Assembly (NCBI RefSeq): GCF_036226405.1
Contig: NZ_CP108464.1
Location: forward strand, 8,184,001-8,248,000
From: Streptomyces sp. NBC_01260
GTDB taxonomy: Bacteria > Actinomycetota > Actinomycetes > Streptomycetales > Streptomycetaceae
Reading direction: 5' to 3'
Length of the DNA stretch: 64,000 bases
Below the pieces are notes generated by a model that ran no database searches, was not told the DNA's origin, and worked only from the letters and a program-made list of their open reading frames with translations. Below are positions 26,337-34,289 of the stretch, one piece after another. A program made the translations under genes and the position numbers. How positions within the stretch are numbered: the first letter of the stretch is position 1; each line of letters starts with the position of its first letter.

Positions 26337-28316
26337 TCAGCCGACCTTTCCTGTGTACGGTTCCGGCACATCGAGAAGCACCGTGCCGTCCCGTTCGAGC
26401 CGGGTGGCCGCCACCACGTACGGGGCCCCGCCCGAGGTGAGCAGTACGGCCGCGGCGTCGGCGCTGACGCCTTCGGTACGGATCCGGCGGGCGACGGGGG
26501 AGAGCAGCACGGTCTCCGTACCGAAGGTCACCCCCTGGCCTTCCGCGCAGGGGACCCGTGCCGCGTCCGCCTGTGTGCCCGGCCCGATCGCCGTGAGGAA
26601 CAGACCCGCCGCGGAGCGGGCGGTCGTCGAACGCAACGTGTGCAGGGTGCGGGTGAGGCTCAGCTCCGGCGTGCTGGACGTCGGATTGGCCACCACCTCG
26701 GTGACCTCGCAGACGACACGGCCGTCGGTGGGCGCGAACTGACGCACCCGCGCCGTGGCCGCCCCGGACCTGATCAGCCGGCTGCCGTCGGGCAGGGCCT
26801 CGGTGGGCCGGTCGGTCTGGAGCAGGAACGTCCACTCAACGGCCGCTTCCGCCTCGGCGACGTCGAGCAGCACCAGCCGCCCCGACGGGGTGAACACCAG
26901 CGTCCGGTCCAGCCGCCGCACGCCGAGCGCGGGGTCGTACATCGCGGCGATCTCCGCCGTGGCGTGCGCCCATCCGCAGTCGGGGGAGACCAGCACATCG
27001 CGCTGCCGGGCCTGCCGCTCGAACGGGATGTCCCGGTACACGTGGTACCGGTCCTCGTCCGCGTACCCCTGCCCGTCCACCAGCAGCAGATTGTGGTGGG
27101 CGGCCCGCTTGCGATTGCTGTAGCCCTCGTCCACCGCCAGGAACGCACCCTGCGAGACCAGCACGAAGGAACCCGAATCGGGGTGGTGGTGACCCTGGTT
27201 CAGGGTCTCCCATCCCTGTTCGGCCCGGTGCTTCGCGGCCGTCTCCCAGGCCCGGTGGCCACCGCCCGGGCTGGCCTTGAACGACACCAGGGTGGCGTCG
27301 TCGTCCCACCCGGTACGCGCGGCCAGCAGCCCCAGGTCCGGGAAGAACGCCCGGGTCTCGGTGGGCCGGGCGGCCGGCACCGACGGGTCGTACCAGAGGT
27401 ATTCGAGGTAGGCCTCCGGCAGGATCCCCGGCCGCACCCCGCTCTCGGCCGCCTCCTTCCACAACAGCTCGCCCGATGCCAGATCACCCATCCACTGGGC
27501 CTCCGGGAGCGCGTACTGCGCGCCGAGGCGGTAGTAGAGACCGGCGCTGTGGCCGCTGCGCCGGTCGTGGCAGTCGCCGTGGTCGACGTTGAACGCGAAA
27601 CCGGGCGCCGTCTGGTGCAGCCGGTAGCGGAAGGTGTGGGACATGAATCCGCCCCGGTCCCACCAGTCGATGCCCTCGGCCTCCTGGAGGAGGTCCAGGT
27701 GGATGGCGAGGAAGGGCACGCCGTAGCGCCAGTACACGACCCCCTCCGCGTGCGAGCCGTCCTGCGGCATCAGATCGAGGACGGTGCCGAGATTGTCCTT
27801 GGCGCGCTCGGTCCACTCCTCCTTGCCCAGCACGTACCCGGCCGTCGCCAGACCCGCGTAACAGATCCAGTTGTGGTTCTGCCAGTACGACGAGGACCAC
27901 CAGCGGCCCTCGCTCGCCACCGCGAACTCGTACATCCGCCGCCCCTGGAGCAGCAGCTTGTACCGCAGCAGCGCCCGGACCCCGTCCGGCAGGTCGTCGC
28001 CGATCCACTTGTACGCCAGGGCCAGATGGTGCAGCAGCCAGCCGGCGTCCAGGTCGTGGTCCGGCATATGGGCCTTGCCCCAGTGGGGCAGCCGCACCGC
28101 GGCCTCGATCCAGCGCCGGCTCTCCGCGAGATGGGCCGGATCGCCGCCGACCCGGTAGGCCAGCGCCGGGTTGGAGGCCGCGGGGCCCAGCCAGGTGATG
28201 CTGGCCAGGGGGTGCGTACGCGGCGGGGTCAGCCCGCGGTGACGGGTGGCCTCCTCGTACAGCCGCACCTCCTGTGCGGGGCGCGGTCCGGGCGGCGGGG
28301 TCGCCGAGAGCAACAA
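26337..28316 (-). CDS. Heparinase II/III-type polysaccharide lyase A
   Basis: A 659-residue protein with the alpha/alpha-toroid plus beta-sheet architecture of heparinase II/III-like lyases. The toroid includes WWSSSYWQNHNWICYAGLA, LMPQDGSHAEGVVYWRYGVP and FNVDHGDCHDRRSGHSAGLY. The beta part has the family motif NQGHHHPDSGSFVLVSQGAF, with an AAHHNLLLVDGQGY block. There is no signal peptide, so it probably acts on imported oligosaccharides. The layout recalls dermatan-sulfate epimerase/PL21-like proteins. Start TTG 28316 lies 3 bp after the preceding stop with GGAGG 8-9 bases upstream; TTG 28313 is an alternative. A uronate-specific exolyase is plausible, but the exact linkage is not readable. 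Confidence 0.85.
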   Translation of the reverse strand: MLLSATPPPGPRPAQEVRLYEEATRHRGLTPPRTHPLASITWLGPAASNPALAYRVGGDPAHLAESRRWIEAAVRLPHWGKAHMPDHDLDAGWLLHHLALAYKWIGDDLPDGVRALLRYKLLLQGRRMYEFAVASEGRWWSSSYWQNHNWICYAGLATAGYVLGKEEWTERAKDNLGTVLDLMPQDGSHAEGVVYWRYGVPFLAIHLDLLQEAEGIDWWDRGGFMSHTFRYRLHQTAPGFAFNVDHGDCHDRRSGHSAGLYYRLGAQYALPEAQWMGDLASGELLWKEAAESGVRPGILPEAYLEYLWYDPSVPAARPTETRAFFPDLGLLAARTGWDDDATLVSFKASPGGGHRAWETAAKHRAEQGWETLNQGHHHPDSGSFVLVSQGAFLAVDEGYSNRKRAAHHNLLLVDGQGYADEDRYHVYRDIPFERQARQRDVLVSPDCGWAHATAEIAAMYDPALGVRRLDRTLVFTPSGRLVLLDVAEAEAAVEWTFLLQTDRPTEALPDGSRLIRSGAATARVRQFAPTDGRVVCEVTEVVANPTSSTPELSLTRTLHTLRSTTARSAAGLFLTAIGPGTQADAARVPCAEGQGVTFGTETVLLSPVARRIRTEGVSADAAAVLLTSGGAPYVVAATRLERDGTVLLDVPEPYTGKVG

Positions 28317-28319
28317 GGG

Positions 28320-30107
28320 TCAGTCCTCCGATCGGAACCGTGCGGTGCTGCCGTCGGCCAGGCGGACCGCCAGCCCGTCGTCCTCCAGCCGGACGTCCGT
28401 GACGGCGGGCCCGGCCGACCCGGCCTGGTACACCGAGGCGAAGGTGACCCGGTCGGTGACGGCGGTGAAGTCGACCCGGGTCCGCACCCGCTGGGGGTCG
28501 TCGGCCGGGCCGGGACCCGGGGTGCTCACCGGGCGCACCGGGACCCCGGCACGGTGCGTGTGCCAGCCGTGCAGGGTCTCGTCGCCGTACCAGGTGGTGC
28601 GCACCGGGCCCGTGGCCTGCAACTGGACGTCCAGGGCGGTGCCCGGACGCAGCTGCGCGGTGATCCGCCGGGCCTCCCCGGCGGTCACGGTCAGCAGGTC
28701 CACCAGGAAGCCTTCGCCCGCCACGATCCGCCGGACCGCGCGCACCCCCTCGTACGCCGTGGTCACCTCGGCGGTCACCGAGCGGCTGTCCGAACCGAGC
28801 AGCGCCCCGGTGCACTCGGCCTGCTCGGCGCCGTCCACCCGGAACGCCGGATGCGCCTGGGTCGACGCGTACAGATCACGGAACTCGGCGTGGGCGTAGG
28901 GCACCTGTCCGGGATCGGGCTGCCAGGCGGTCGTATCGCCGTAGAGATAGAGGGACAACTTGTCCCGATGGCCGTGCGAACCGCCGTGCGGACCGAAGTC
29001 CAGCACCGCGTGGATGCCCGCGACGCGCAGCACCGCGTAGCCCGCCGCGGTGAACACCGTGAGCGCGCCGGGTGCCGGCCGGGCCGGCAGCGCCGGGCCG
29101 GCGAACCAGCCGCCCAGCTCCCGGTCGAGACCGTCGTCCCCCGCACCCAGCTCGGCCCGAGCCCGTCCCGCCACCGCTTCCAGCGCGGCGGACGGGACCA
29201 ACTGCTGTGCCAGCGAGACCAGTTCGAGCCACTCCAGAGCCAGCGGGCCGCGCAGATACGGACCGTCGTGCAGCGCGGGCAGTATGCCGCCCGGCGTCGC
29301 GATCGTCGCCAGCACGTCCGTCATCCCGGCCAGCACACCCACCACATCGGCCGGAACGGCCGCCGGGTCGGTGCCCCGCAGCGCCAGCAGCGCCGCCCGC
29401 AGGACGAACCCGTGGTAATAGGTGCTGCCCTCCCACTCCCAGCCGTCCTCGGCGACCGCGACCCGCAGATGCGCGTACAGGCCGTGCTCGCCCTCCAGCC
29501 ACTCCTTGCCGCCGTCCCACTCCTGCCCGCGCGCCGCGGCGGCGCCGCGGCCGGCGGCCACTCCCGCCGCATTGAGCCACGCGGTGTAGTTCGAGGCGAG
29601 TTGCCCCTTCCCGGTCAGCACGTCCCGGGCGTCCAGAGCCGCGCGCTCCAGCGCGTCCAGGAGCGGCAGCACCCCGGCCAGATCATCCGTGCCGCGCTCG
29701 GCGAGCGTGATGACGGCATGGCCGATGTTCACCGCCCAGATCGCGTCGGTGAGCGCCTGGTGGAAGAGCCGGCCGCGCAGCATCCAGCCCTGTGCCTCGC
29801 CGTGCTGCGCGGTGGCGAGTTCCTCGTACAGACCCGCGTACTCGACGAGCCGCGACACCGCCTCGGCGCGCTCGCCGCGATGGGCGAGCACCCGCAGGTG
29901 CCGCGCCCACGCCTGGTGCGACAGCACCAGCCAGGCCCCGCGCACCGCCTCGTTGTCCACCCGGCAGCCGTACGCACAGCGCGCTCCGCCCTCGGGAAAC
30001 ACCCCGGCGAGCACATCGCCGTGATCCAGCTCCACACCGTGCGCCGGGCACACGTACGCATGCCACCAGCCGCCCCGCTCCCGGGCGATCCGCCTCAACG
30101 CGGCCAC
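28320..30107 (-). CDS. Heparinase II/III-type polysaccharide lyase B
   Basis: A 595-residue cytoplasmic-looking lyase of the heparinase II/III superfamily, only distantly like its neighbour. It opens with a Cys/His cluster (WWHAYVCPAHGVELD and RCAYGCRVDN: His16, Cys20, His23, Cys44, Cys48) that could bind zinc. The toroid carries GKGQLASNYTAWLNAAGV and EGSTYYHGFVLRAALLAL. The catalytic-domain motif is FGPHGGSHGHRDKLSLYLYG, matching the oligo-alginate and heparin lyase families (PL15/PL17/PL12-like). GTG 30107 overlaps the end of the SDR gene by 13 bp, implying translational coupling. Together with lyase A it would finish oligosaccharides to unsaturated monouronates. Confidence 0.87.
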   Translation of the reverse strand: MAALRRIARERGGWWHAYVCPAHGVELDHGDVLAGVFPEGGARCAYGCRVDNEAVRGAWLVLSHQAWARHLRVLAHRGERAEAVSRLVEYAGLYEELATAQHGEAQGWMLRGRLFHQALTDAIWAVNIGHAVITLAERGTDDLAGVLPLLDALERAALDARDVLTGKGQLASNYTAWLNAAGVAAGRGAAAARGQEWDGGKEWLEGEHGLYAHLRVAVAEDGWEWEGSTYYHGFVLRAALLALRGTDPAAVPADVVGVLAGMTDVLATIATPGGILPALHDGPYLRGPLALEWLELVSLAQQLVPSAALEAVAGRARAELGAGDDGLDRELGGWFAGPALPARPAPGALTVFTAAGYAVLRVAGIHAVLDFGPHGGSHGHRDKLSLYLYGDTTAWQPDPGQVPYAHAEFRDLYASTQAHPAFRVDGAEQAECTGALLGSDSRSVTAEVTTAYEGVRAVRRIVAGEGFLVDLLTVTAGEARRITAQLRPGTALDVQLQATGPVRTTWYGDETLHGWHTHRAGVPVRPVSTPGPGPADDPQRVRTRVDFTAVTDRVTFASVYQAGSAGPAVTDVRLEDDGLAVRLADGSTARFRSED

Positions 30108-30859
30108 ACGCCACCGTCGATGTCCACCGTGGTGGCGGTCAGGAAGCCGGACGCGGGCGACGCCAGATGGACGACGGCCGAGGCGACGTCCTGCGGAGTG
30201 CCGGCCCGGCCCACCGGAATGCCCGCCTCCATCGCCTGCTGCGCCTGAGGCGCGGTGAACGTGTCGTGGAAGGCGGTGCCCTTGATGAAGCCGGGTGCCA
30301 CGGTGTTCACCGTGATGCCGCTGCCGCCCAGCTCCTTGGCGAGACCCTTGGTGAATCCCCGGATGCCGGCCTTGGCGGCCGCGTAGGCGACCGAGCCGGG
30401 GCCGCCGCCGTTGTGCGCGGCCAGCGAGGACATGGTGATGATGCGCCCGGCCGACGACTTGGCCAGATGCGGCAGGGCGGCCCGCACGGTGCGGAACGTC
30501 GAGGTCAGATTGGTCGAGATGACCTGGTCGAAGTGGTCGTCCGACATCTCGGCGATCTTCGCCCGGCCGATCAGATGGCCCGCGTTGCAGACCAGGACGT
30601 CCAGGCCGCCCAGGAATCCGGTCGCCTCCTCGACGAAGCGGTCCACCTCGGCCGTCACCGTCACATCGGCCTGGAACGCCTTGGCCCGCCGGCCCAGCGC
30701 CTCGATCTCGGAGACCGTCTTCGCGGCCTCGTCGGCGGAGGAGTGGTAGTGGACGGCGACATCGGCGCCGGCCTCGGCAAGGGCGACGGCGATGGCACGG
30801 CCGATGCCGTGGCCCGCTCCGGTCACCAGCGCGCGGGAACCTTGGAGATCAGCAGACAT
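30095..30859 (-). CDS. SDR family oxidoreductase, possibly a deoxy-ketouronate reductase
   Basis: A 254-residue classical short-chain dehydrogenase. Cofactor motif TGAGHGIG (residues about 14-21), NAG at VLVCNAG, catalytic Ser in ITMSSLAAHN and YAAAK Tyr/Lys are all present. The C-terminal IDGGVWPR is typical of 3-oxoacyl-reductase-like SDRs. General SDR chemistry is certain. In a lyase operon the likely substrate is the 4-deoxy-hexulose uronate that forms when unsaturated uronic acids open, as known for alginate- and pectin-derived DEH/DKI reductases; that is inference from context. ATG 30859, 45 bp after the permease stop. Confidence 0.9.
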   Translation of the reverse strand: MSADLQGSRALVTGAGHGIGRAIAVALAEAGADVAVHYHSSADEAAKTVSEIEALGRRAKAFQADVTVTAEVDRFVEEATGFLGGLDVLVCNAGHLIGRAKIAEMSDDHFDQVISTNLTSTFRTVRAALPHLAKSSAGRIITMSSLAAHNGGGPGSVAYAAAKAGIRGFTKGLAKELGGSGITVNTVAPGFIKGTAFHDTFTAPQAQQAMEAGIPVGRAGTPQDVASAVVHLASPASGFLTATTVDIDGGVWPR

Positions 30860-30904
30860 GGGGGGTAAACCTTTCGATATCCGGTCGCTCAGGACCGGGA
30901 CCGG

Positions 30905-31828
30905 TCACTTGAGACCGGCGGTTGCGAAGCCCTGCACGAAATAGCGCTGGCCGATGAGGAAGAGAACGACCATGGGCAGGGTGGCGAGCGTGGTGCCCGC
31001 CATCAGGAAGTGCCACTGGGTGCCGTTCTCGGTCTTGAAGACGGAGAGCCCGACCTGGATCACCCGGAGGTTGTCCGAATGGGTCACCAGCAGCGGCCAG
31101 AGGAAGTTGTTCCACGAGGACTCGAAGGTCAGCAGCGCCACCGTGATGAACGCCGGCTTGACCTGCGGAGACATGATCCTGGAGTAGATCCGGAACTCCC
31201 CGAGCCCGTCGAGGCGGGCAGCCTCCTCCAGCTCCACCGGCAGGTCCAGATAGAACTGCCGGAAGAGGAAGACCGCGAACGGGGTGACCGCGCCGGGCAC
31301 GATGAGCGCCCACCAGGAGTCCAGCCAGCCGCTGCCGCCCTGGCCGAAGAGGTCGTTCCCGCCGGCCAGCGGCATGAAGCGGACGATCAGGAACTCCGGC
31401 AGCACCTTGGTGTACGTCGGGATCATCAGCGCCGCGATGAAGAGGTAGAAGATGACGTCGCTGCCCCGGAACCTGATCCGGGCCAGTGCGTACCCCGCCA
31501 TCGACGCCACCAGGACGTTGATGAGGGTGTGGCTGAACGCGATGATGAAGCTGTTGCGGGCGTACGTGGCGAAGGGCGCTTCCTTCAGCGCTTCGACGTA
31601 GTTGCCGAACTCCCAGTGCTTTGGCAGCAGTCCGGCGTCCTGCGACGCGATCTCCACCGGGGTCTTGAGTGAGGTCAGCACCATCCAGACGAACGGCACC
31701 ACCATCAGCAGCGAGACGACGCAGAGCGTCAGGAAGAGCGCGATCCGGCCGGCGGAGCGGCGCCTGCCCTTCGCGGCGGGCCGGGGCGGACGTACGGCCC
31801 CGGACTTGTGCAGCTCAGCTGTGGCCAC
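30905..31828 (-). CDS. Carbohydrate ABC transporter permease, MalG type
   Basis: A 307-residue inner-membrane permease with six predicted transmembrane segments after a basic N-terminus (KGRRRSAGRIALFLTLCVVS). The EAA loop reads EEAARLDGLGEFRIYSRIM, which contacts the ATPase. The tail LFLIGQRYFVQGFATAGLK is the standard MalG end. ATG 31828 overlaps the MalF-type gene by 14 bp. No ATPase gene lies in this operon; in Streptomyces the shared MsiK ATPase normally energises such systems. It imports the oligosaccharide released by the extracellular PL8 enzyme (inferred). Confidence 0.93.
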   Translation of the reverse strand: MATAELHKSGAVRPPRPAAKGRRRSAGRIALFLTLCVVSLLMVVPFVWMVLTSLKTPVEIASQDAGLLPKHWEFGNYVEALKEAPFATYARNSFIIAFSHTLINVLVASMAGYALARIRFRGSDVIFYLFIAALMIPTYTKVLPEFLIVRFMPLAGGNDLFGQGGSGWLDSWWALIVPGAVTPFAVFLFRQFYLDLPVELEEAARLDGLGEFRIYSRIMSPQVKPAFITVALLTFESSWNNFLWPLLVTHSDNLRVIQVGLSVFKTENGTQWHFLMAGTTLATLPMVVLFLIGQRYFVQGFATAGLK

Positions 31829-32786
31829 GGGTGCCTCCCATGATCCGCCGGTTGACCAGGGTGAAGCCCATCAGCAGGACGAACAGCACCAGGGACTGGG
31901 CGCAGGCGTAGCCGACGCGGAACTCCCGGAAGGCGGACTTGTAGATCTCATACGTCATCATCGTGGTGCTGTTGGCGGGTCCGCCGTCGGTGAGGATGTA
32001 GATCTGGTCGAACGACTGGAACGCGTTGATCATCGAGGTGATGAGCACGAAGAACGTCGCCGGCTTCAGCAGCGGCAGCGTGATCGAGAAGAACTGCCGC
32101 ACCTTCGAGGCGCCGTCCACCGAGGCCGCCTCGTACAGCTCCTTCGGCAGGGACTGCAACGCGGCCAAATAGATCAGCATCTTCATGCCGATGCCCTGCC
32201 AGATGCCGACCAGGATCACTGACGGCATCGCCCATGAGGTCGAGGCGAGCCAGGCCGGACCGTTGATGCCGACGAATGACAGCAGGGTGTTGAACAGCCC
32301 GTTGCCCGGGTTGTAGATCCACAGCCAGACCAGGGCGATGGCCACCGTCGCGGTGACCTGCGGCAGGAAGATCGCGGTGCGGAAGATGCCCCGCGCCTTC
32401 AGGCCCGTGTGCAGGGCGAGCGCCATCAGCAGCCCCAGCATCATGCCGAACGGCACGGTGAAGAAGGTGTAGATGATGGTGTTGACGATGGACTTGCGGA
32501 AGACCGCGTCGCCCATCATGTCCCGGAAGTTGTCGAACCCCACGAACTGCGGCGGCGTCAGCACGTCGTACTTCGTGAAGGCCAGGACGACCGAGGCGAT
32601 GACCGGCAGCCCGATCCAGAGGCAGGCGTGCAGCAGGGCGGGTGCCACCATGAGCATGCCGGCCCGTTGCCTGCGACGCCCGGGACCCGTAGGGGTCCTG
32701 CGAGATCGCCGCGTCGCCGGTGCGCTGTTCTCAGGCGGGGAAGGCGGACCCTTGGGCCGTGCCTTCAGTACGGATACAGCTCCCAC
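31815..32786 (-). CDS. Carbohydrate ABC transporter permease, MalF type
   Basis: A 323-residue permease, partner of the MalG-type gene. After a 40-residue basic, Pro-rich leader there are six membrane segments (MLMVAPALLHACLWIGLPVI; FFTVPFGMMLGLLMALAL; and others). The EAA loop reads YEAASVDGASKVRQFFSITL. The GTG start at 32786 lies 9 bp after the binding-protein stop; an internal ATG near residue 44 would remove the leader, so the true start is somewhat uncertain. Confidence 0.92.
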   Translation of the reverse strand: MGAVSVLKARPKGPPSPPENSAPATRRSRRTPTGPGRRRQRAGMLMVAPALLHACLWIGLPVIASVVLAFTKYDVLTPPQFVGFDNFRDMMGDAVFRKSIVNTIIYTFFTVPFGMMLGLLMALALHTGLKARGIFRTAIFLPQVTATVAIALVWLWIYNPGNGLFNTLLSFVGINGPAWLASTSWAMPSVILVGIWQGIGMKMLIYLAALQSLPKELYEAASVDGASKVRQFFSITLPLLKPATFFVLITSMINAFQSFDQIYILTDGGPANSTTMMTYEIYKSAFREFRVGYACAQSLVLFVLLMGFTLVNRRIMGGTRGHS

Positions 32787-32795
32787 AGTGACGCC

Positions 32796-34064
32796 TCACA
32801 TCCGGCCGATGGCGGCCTCGGCGAGACGGCCGAGTTCCGCGATGGCGTCCTTCGCGGACTGACCGCCCACGATCGCGGGCTCCAGCGTCGGCTTGATCTT
32901 CTCGCGGATCTCCATCCAGGCCGCGGTGCCGCCCTCCGAGAAGGCGTGGCCCATGTTCTGAAGGGAGAGGTCGACGAACTTGTTCTCCTTCACGTAGCCG
33001 GTGTCGCTGAGGTCCTTGACCCCCGGTACGGAACCGCGCTGCTTGGCCGCGCCCAGGATCGACTCCGGGCTCGCGAGGTACTCGACCAGCGCACGGGCCG
33101 CCGCGGGGTGCTTGGAACTCGCCGACTGGGTGACCAGCGTGCCGCCCTGGAGCATCGCCGGCCGGCGGTTGGCCAGCACGAAGGCGCCGAGCTTGTCCTC
33201 CTTCAGCAGCTCCGGGTTCTGCTCGCCGGCCTGCACCCACAGGGCGCTGGACGTCATCATCATCGACGCCTTGCCCGTCTGGACGTTCGTCGGGGCACCC
33301 AGGTCCGTCTTCTTCGCGTAGGAGGCGGAGCCGTCCTTGATCAGGTCCTTGAAGAACTGGAGCGCCTCGACACCGCGGTTGTCGGTGAAGAGCACCTTCT
33401 TGCCGTCCGCGCTGAAGAGCTGACCGCCGTTGGCGAAGAGGAAGGTCTCCCAGCACTGGCGCAGTTCGATGGAGAACGGGTCGAACCCGACCCGCCCGTC
33501 CCTCGTCAGCTGCTTTGCCGCGGCACGCAACTCGGCCCAGTTGGCGGGGGTCTTCTTGATCCCCGCCTCGGCGAAGTGGTCCTTGCGGTAGACGACGATG
33601 CGGGTGTCGAGGACCACTGGCAGCGCGTACAGCTTGCCGTCGTAGCGCGACGGCTCCAGCACCCGCTTCTCGTAGTCGTGCGCGGTGGCGAACTTCTCCG
33701 GGAGCGGCGCGATCGCCTTCTTGGCCGCGAACGGCGGGATCCAGCCGACCCCGATCATCAGCACGTCGGGCAGCAGGCCACCCGCGAGACCCGTGGTGAT
33801 CTTCTCGTTGAGCTGCGTGTACGTGGTGTAGTCCACGTTCACCTTGACGTCCGGATACTTCTTCCGGAAGCCGCCGAGGATCTGCTTCTCCAACAGCGTC
33901 TTGCCGTTGGCCTTTTCGTAGATCGGGGTGAGCAGCGTGATCTCGCCCTCGGCGGGACCGTCGGCGGAGCCGGCGGCCGAGGAGCCGGTGTCGCAGCCGG
34001 AGAGTGCGGCCGCGGCAGTACCGGCGCCGATGGCAGCGAGCAGCGACCGTCGTTTGAGTTCCAT
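32796..34064 (-). CDS. Extracellular sugar-binding lipoprotein of ABC transporter
   Basis: A 422-residue family 1 solute-binding protein. The signal peptide MELKRRSLLAAIGAGTAAAA ends in lipobox LSGC, anchoring it outside the membrane. The mature part has the usual EITLLTPIYEKANGKTLLEK opening, LPDVLMIGVGWIPPF, and late KHPAAARALVEYLASPE. ATG 34064 follows AAAGGGG. It is the first gene of the eleven-gene minus-strand operon and divergent from the LacI regulator. The ligand is presumably the acetylated, uronate-rich oligosaccharide made by the operon's lyases. Confidence 0.93.
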   Translation of the reverse strand: MELKRRSLLAAIGAGTAAAALSGCDTGSSAAGSADGPAEGEITLLTPIYEKANGKTLLEKQILGGFRKKYPDVKVNVDYTTYTQLNEKITTGLAGGLLPDVLMIGVGWIPPFAAKKAIAPLPEKFATAHDYEKRVLEPSRYDGKLYALPVVLDTRIVVYRKDHFAEAGIKKTPANWAELRAAAKQLTRDGRVGFDPFSIELRQCWETFLFANGGQLFSADGKKVLFTDNRGVEALQFFKDLIKDGSASYAKKTDLGAPTNVQTGKASMMMTSSALWVQAGEQNPELLKEDKLGAFVLANRRPAMLQGGTLVTQSASSKHPAAARALVEYLASPESILGAAKQRGSVPGVKDLSDTGYVKENKFVDLSLQNMGHAFSEGGTAAWMEIREKIKPTLEPAIVGGQSAKDAIAELGRLAEAAIGRM

Positions 34065-34112
34065 GGGCACCCCTTTTGAGGTGGAGGCAGTGGATCGATC
34101 CAGCGATGGCAA

Positions 34113-34150
34113 CCCAGCCATGGCTGGGAAGCGCTGGTAAATCGATGCAC
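34113..34150. promoter_or_regulatory. Operator region near the binding-protein gene
   Basis: Contains a perfect 16-bp palindrome (34113-34128, CCCAGCCATGGCTGGG) and, at 34137-34150, GTAAATCGATGCAC. The latter is near-palindromic around CG, like LacI-family sites, and is repeated at 34241. It lies 73-86 bp upstream of the transporter operon start. Confidence 0.55.
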
Positions 34151-34240
34151 TGAGACTAGGAACGCTCTGAGAGGCGCGTCAACAGCTGATGCACAACAAT
34201 TTTCAGGGAAGTTAACGGGTGTACCGGTGAAGAGAGTTCA

Positions 34241-34254
34241 GTAAATCGGTACAC
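34241..34254. promoter_or_regulatory. Second LacI-type half-palindrome, regulator side
   Basis: GTAAATCGGTACAC repeats the 34137 element at 12 of 14 positions, in the same orientation, 104 bp away and 36 bp before the LacI start. The pair would allow looping or independent control of the divergent genes. Confidence 0.55.
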
Positions 34255-34289
34255 TAGTCTGGCTGAACACGTTCCGAACCGGAGGTGGC

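Noticed and set aside
26325..30248. A 1307-codon plus-strand open frame across the heparinase genes
   Set aside because: It is antisense to two well-recognised lyases. Its translation is low-complexity Arg/Gly/Val and lacks any domain; long antisense frames are normal at this GC content.
34265..34276. GAACACGTTCC just upstream of the LacI gene, similar to a KstR box
   Set aside because: The core AACACGTT is present but the required outer T and A at the consensus positions are missing.
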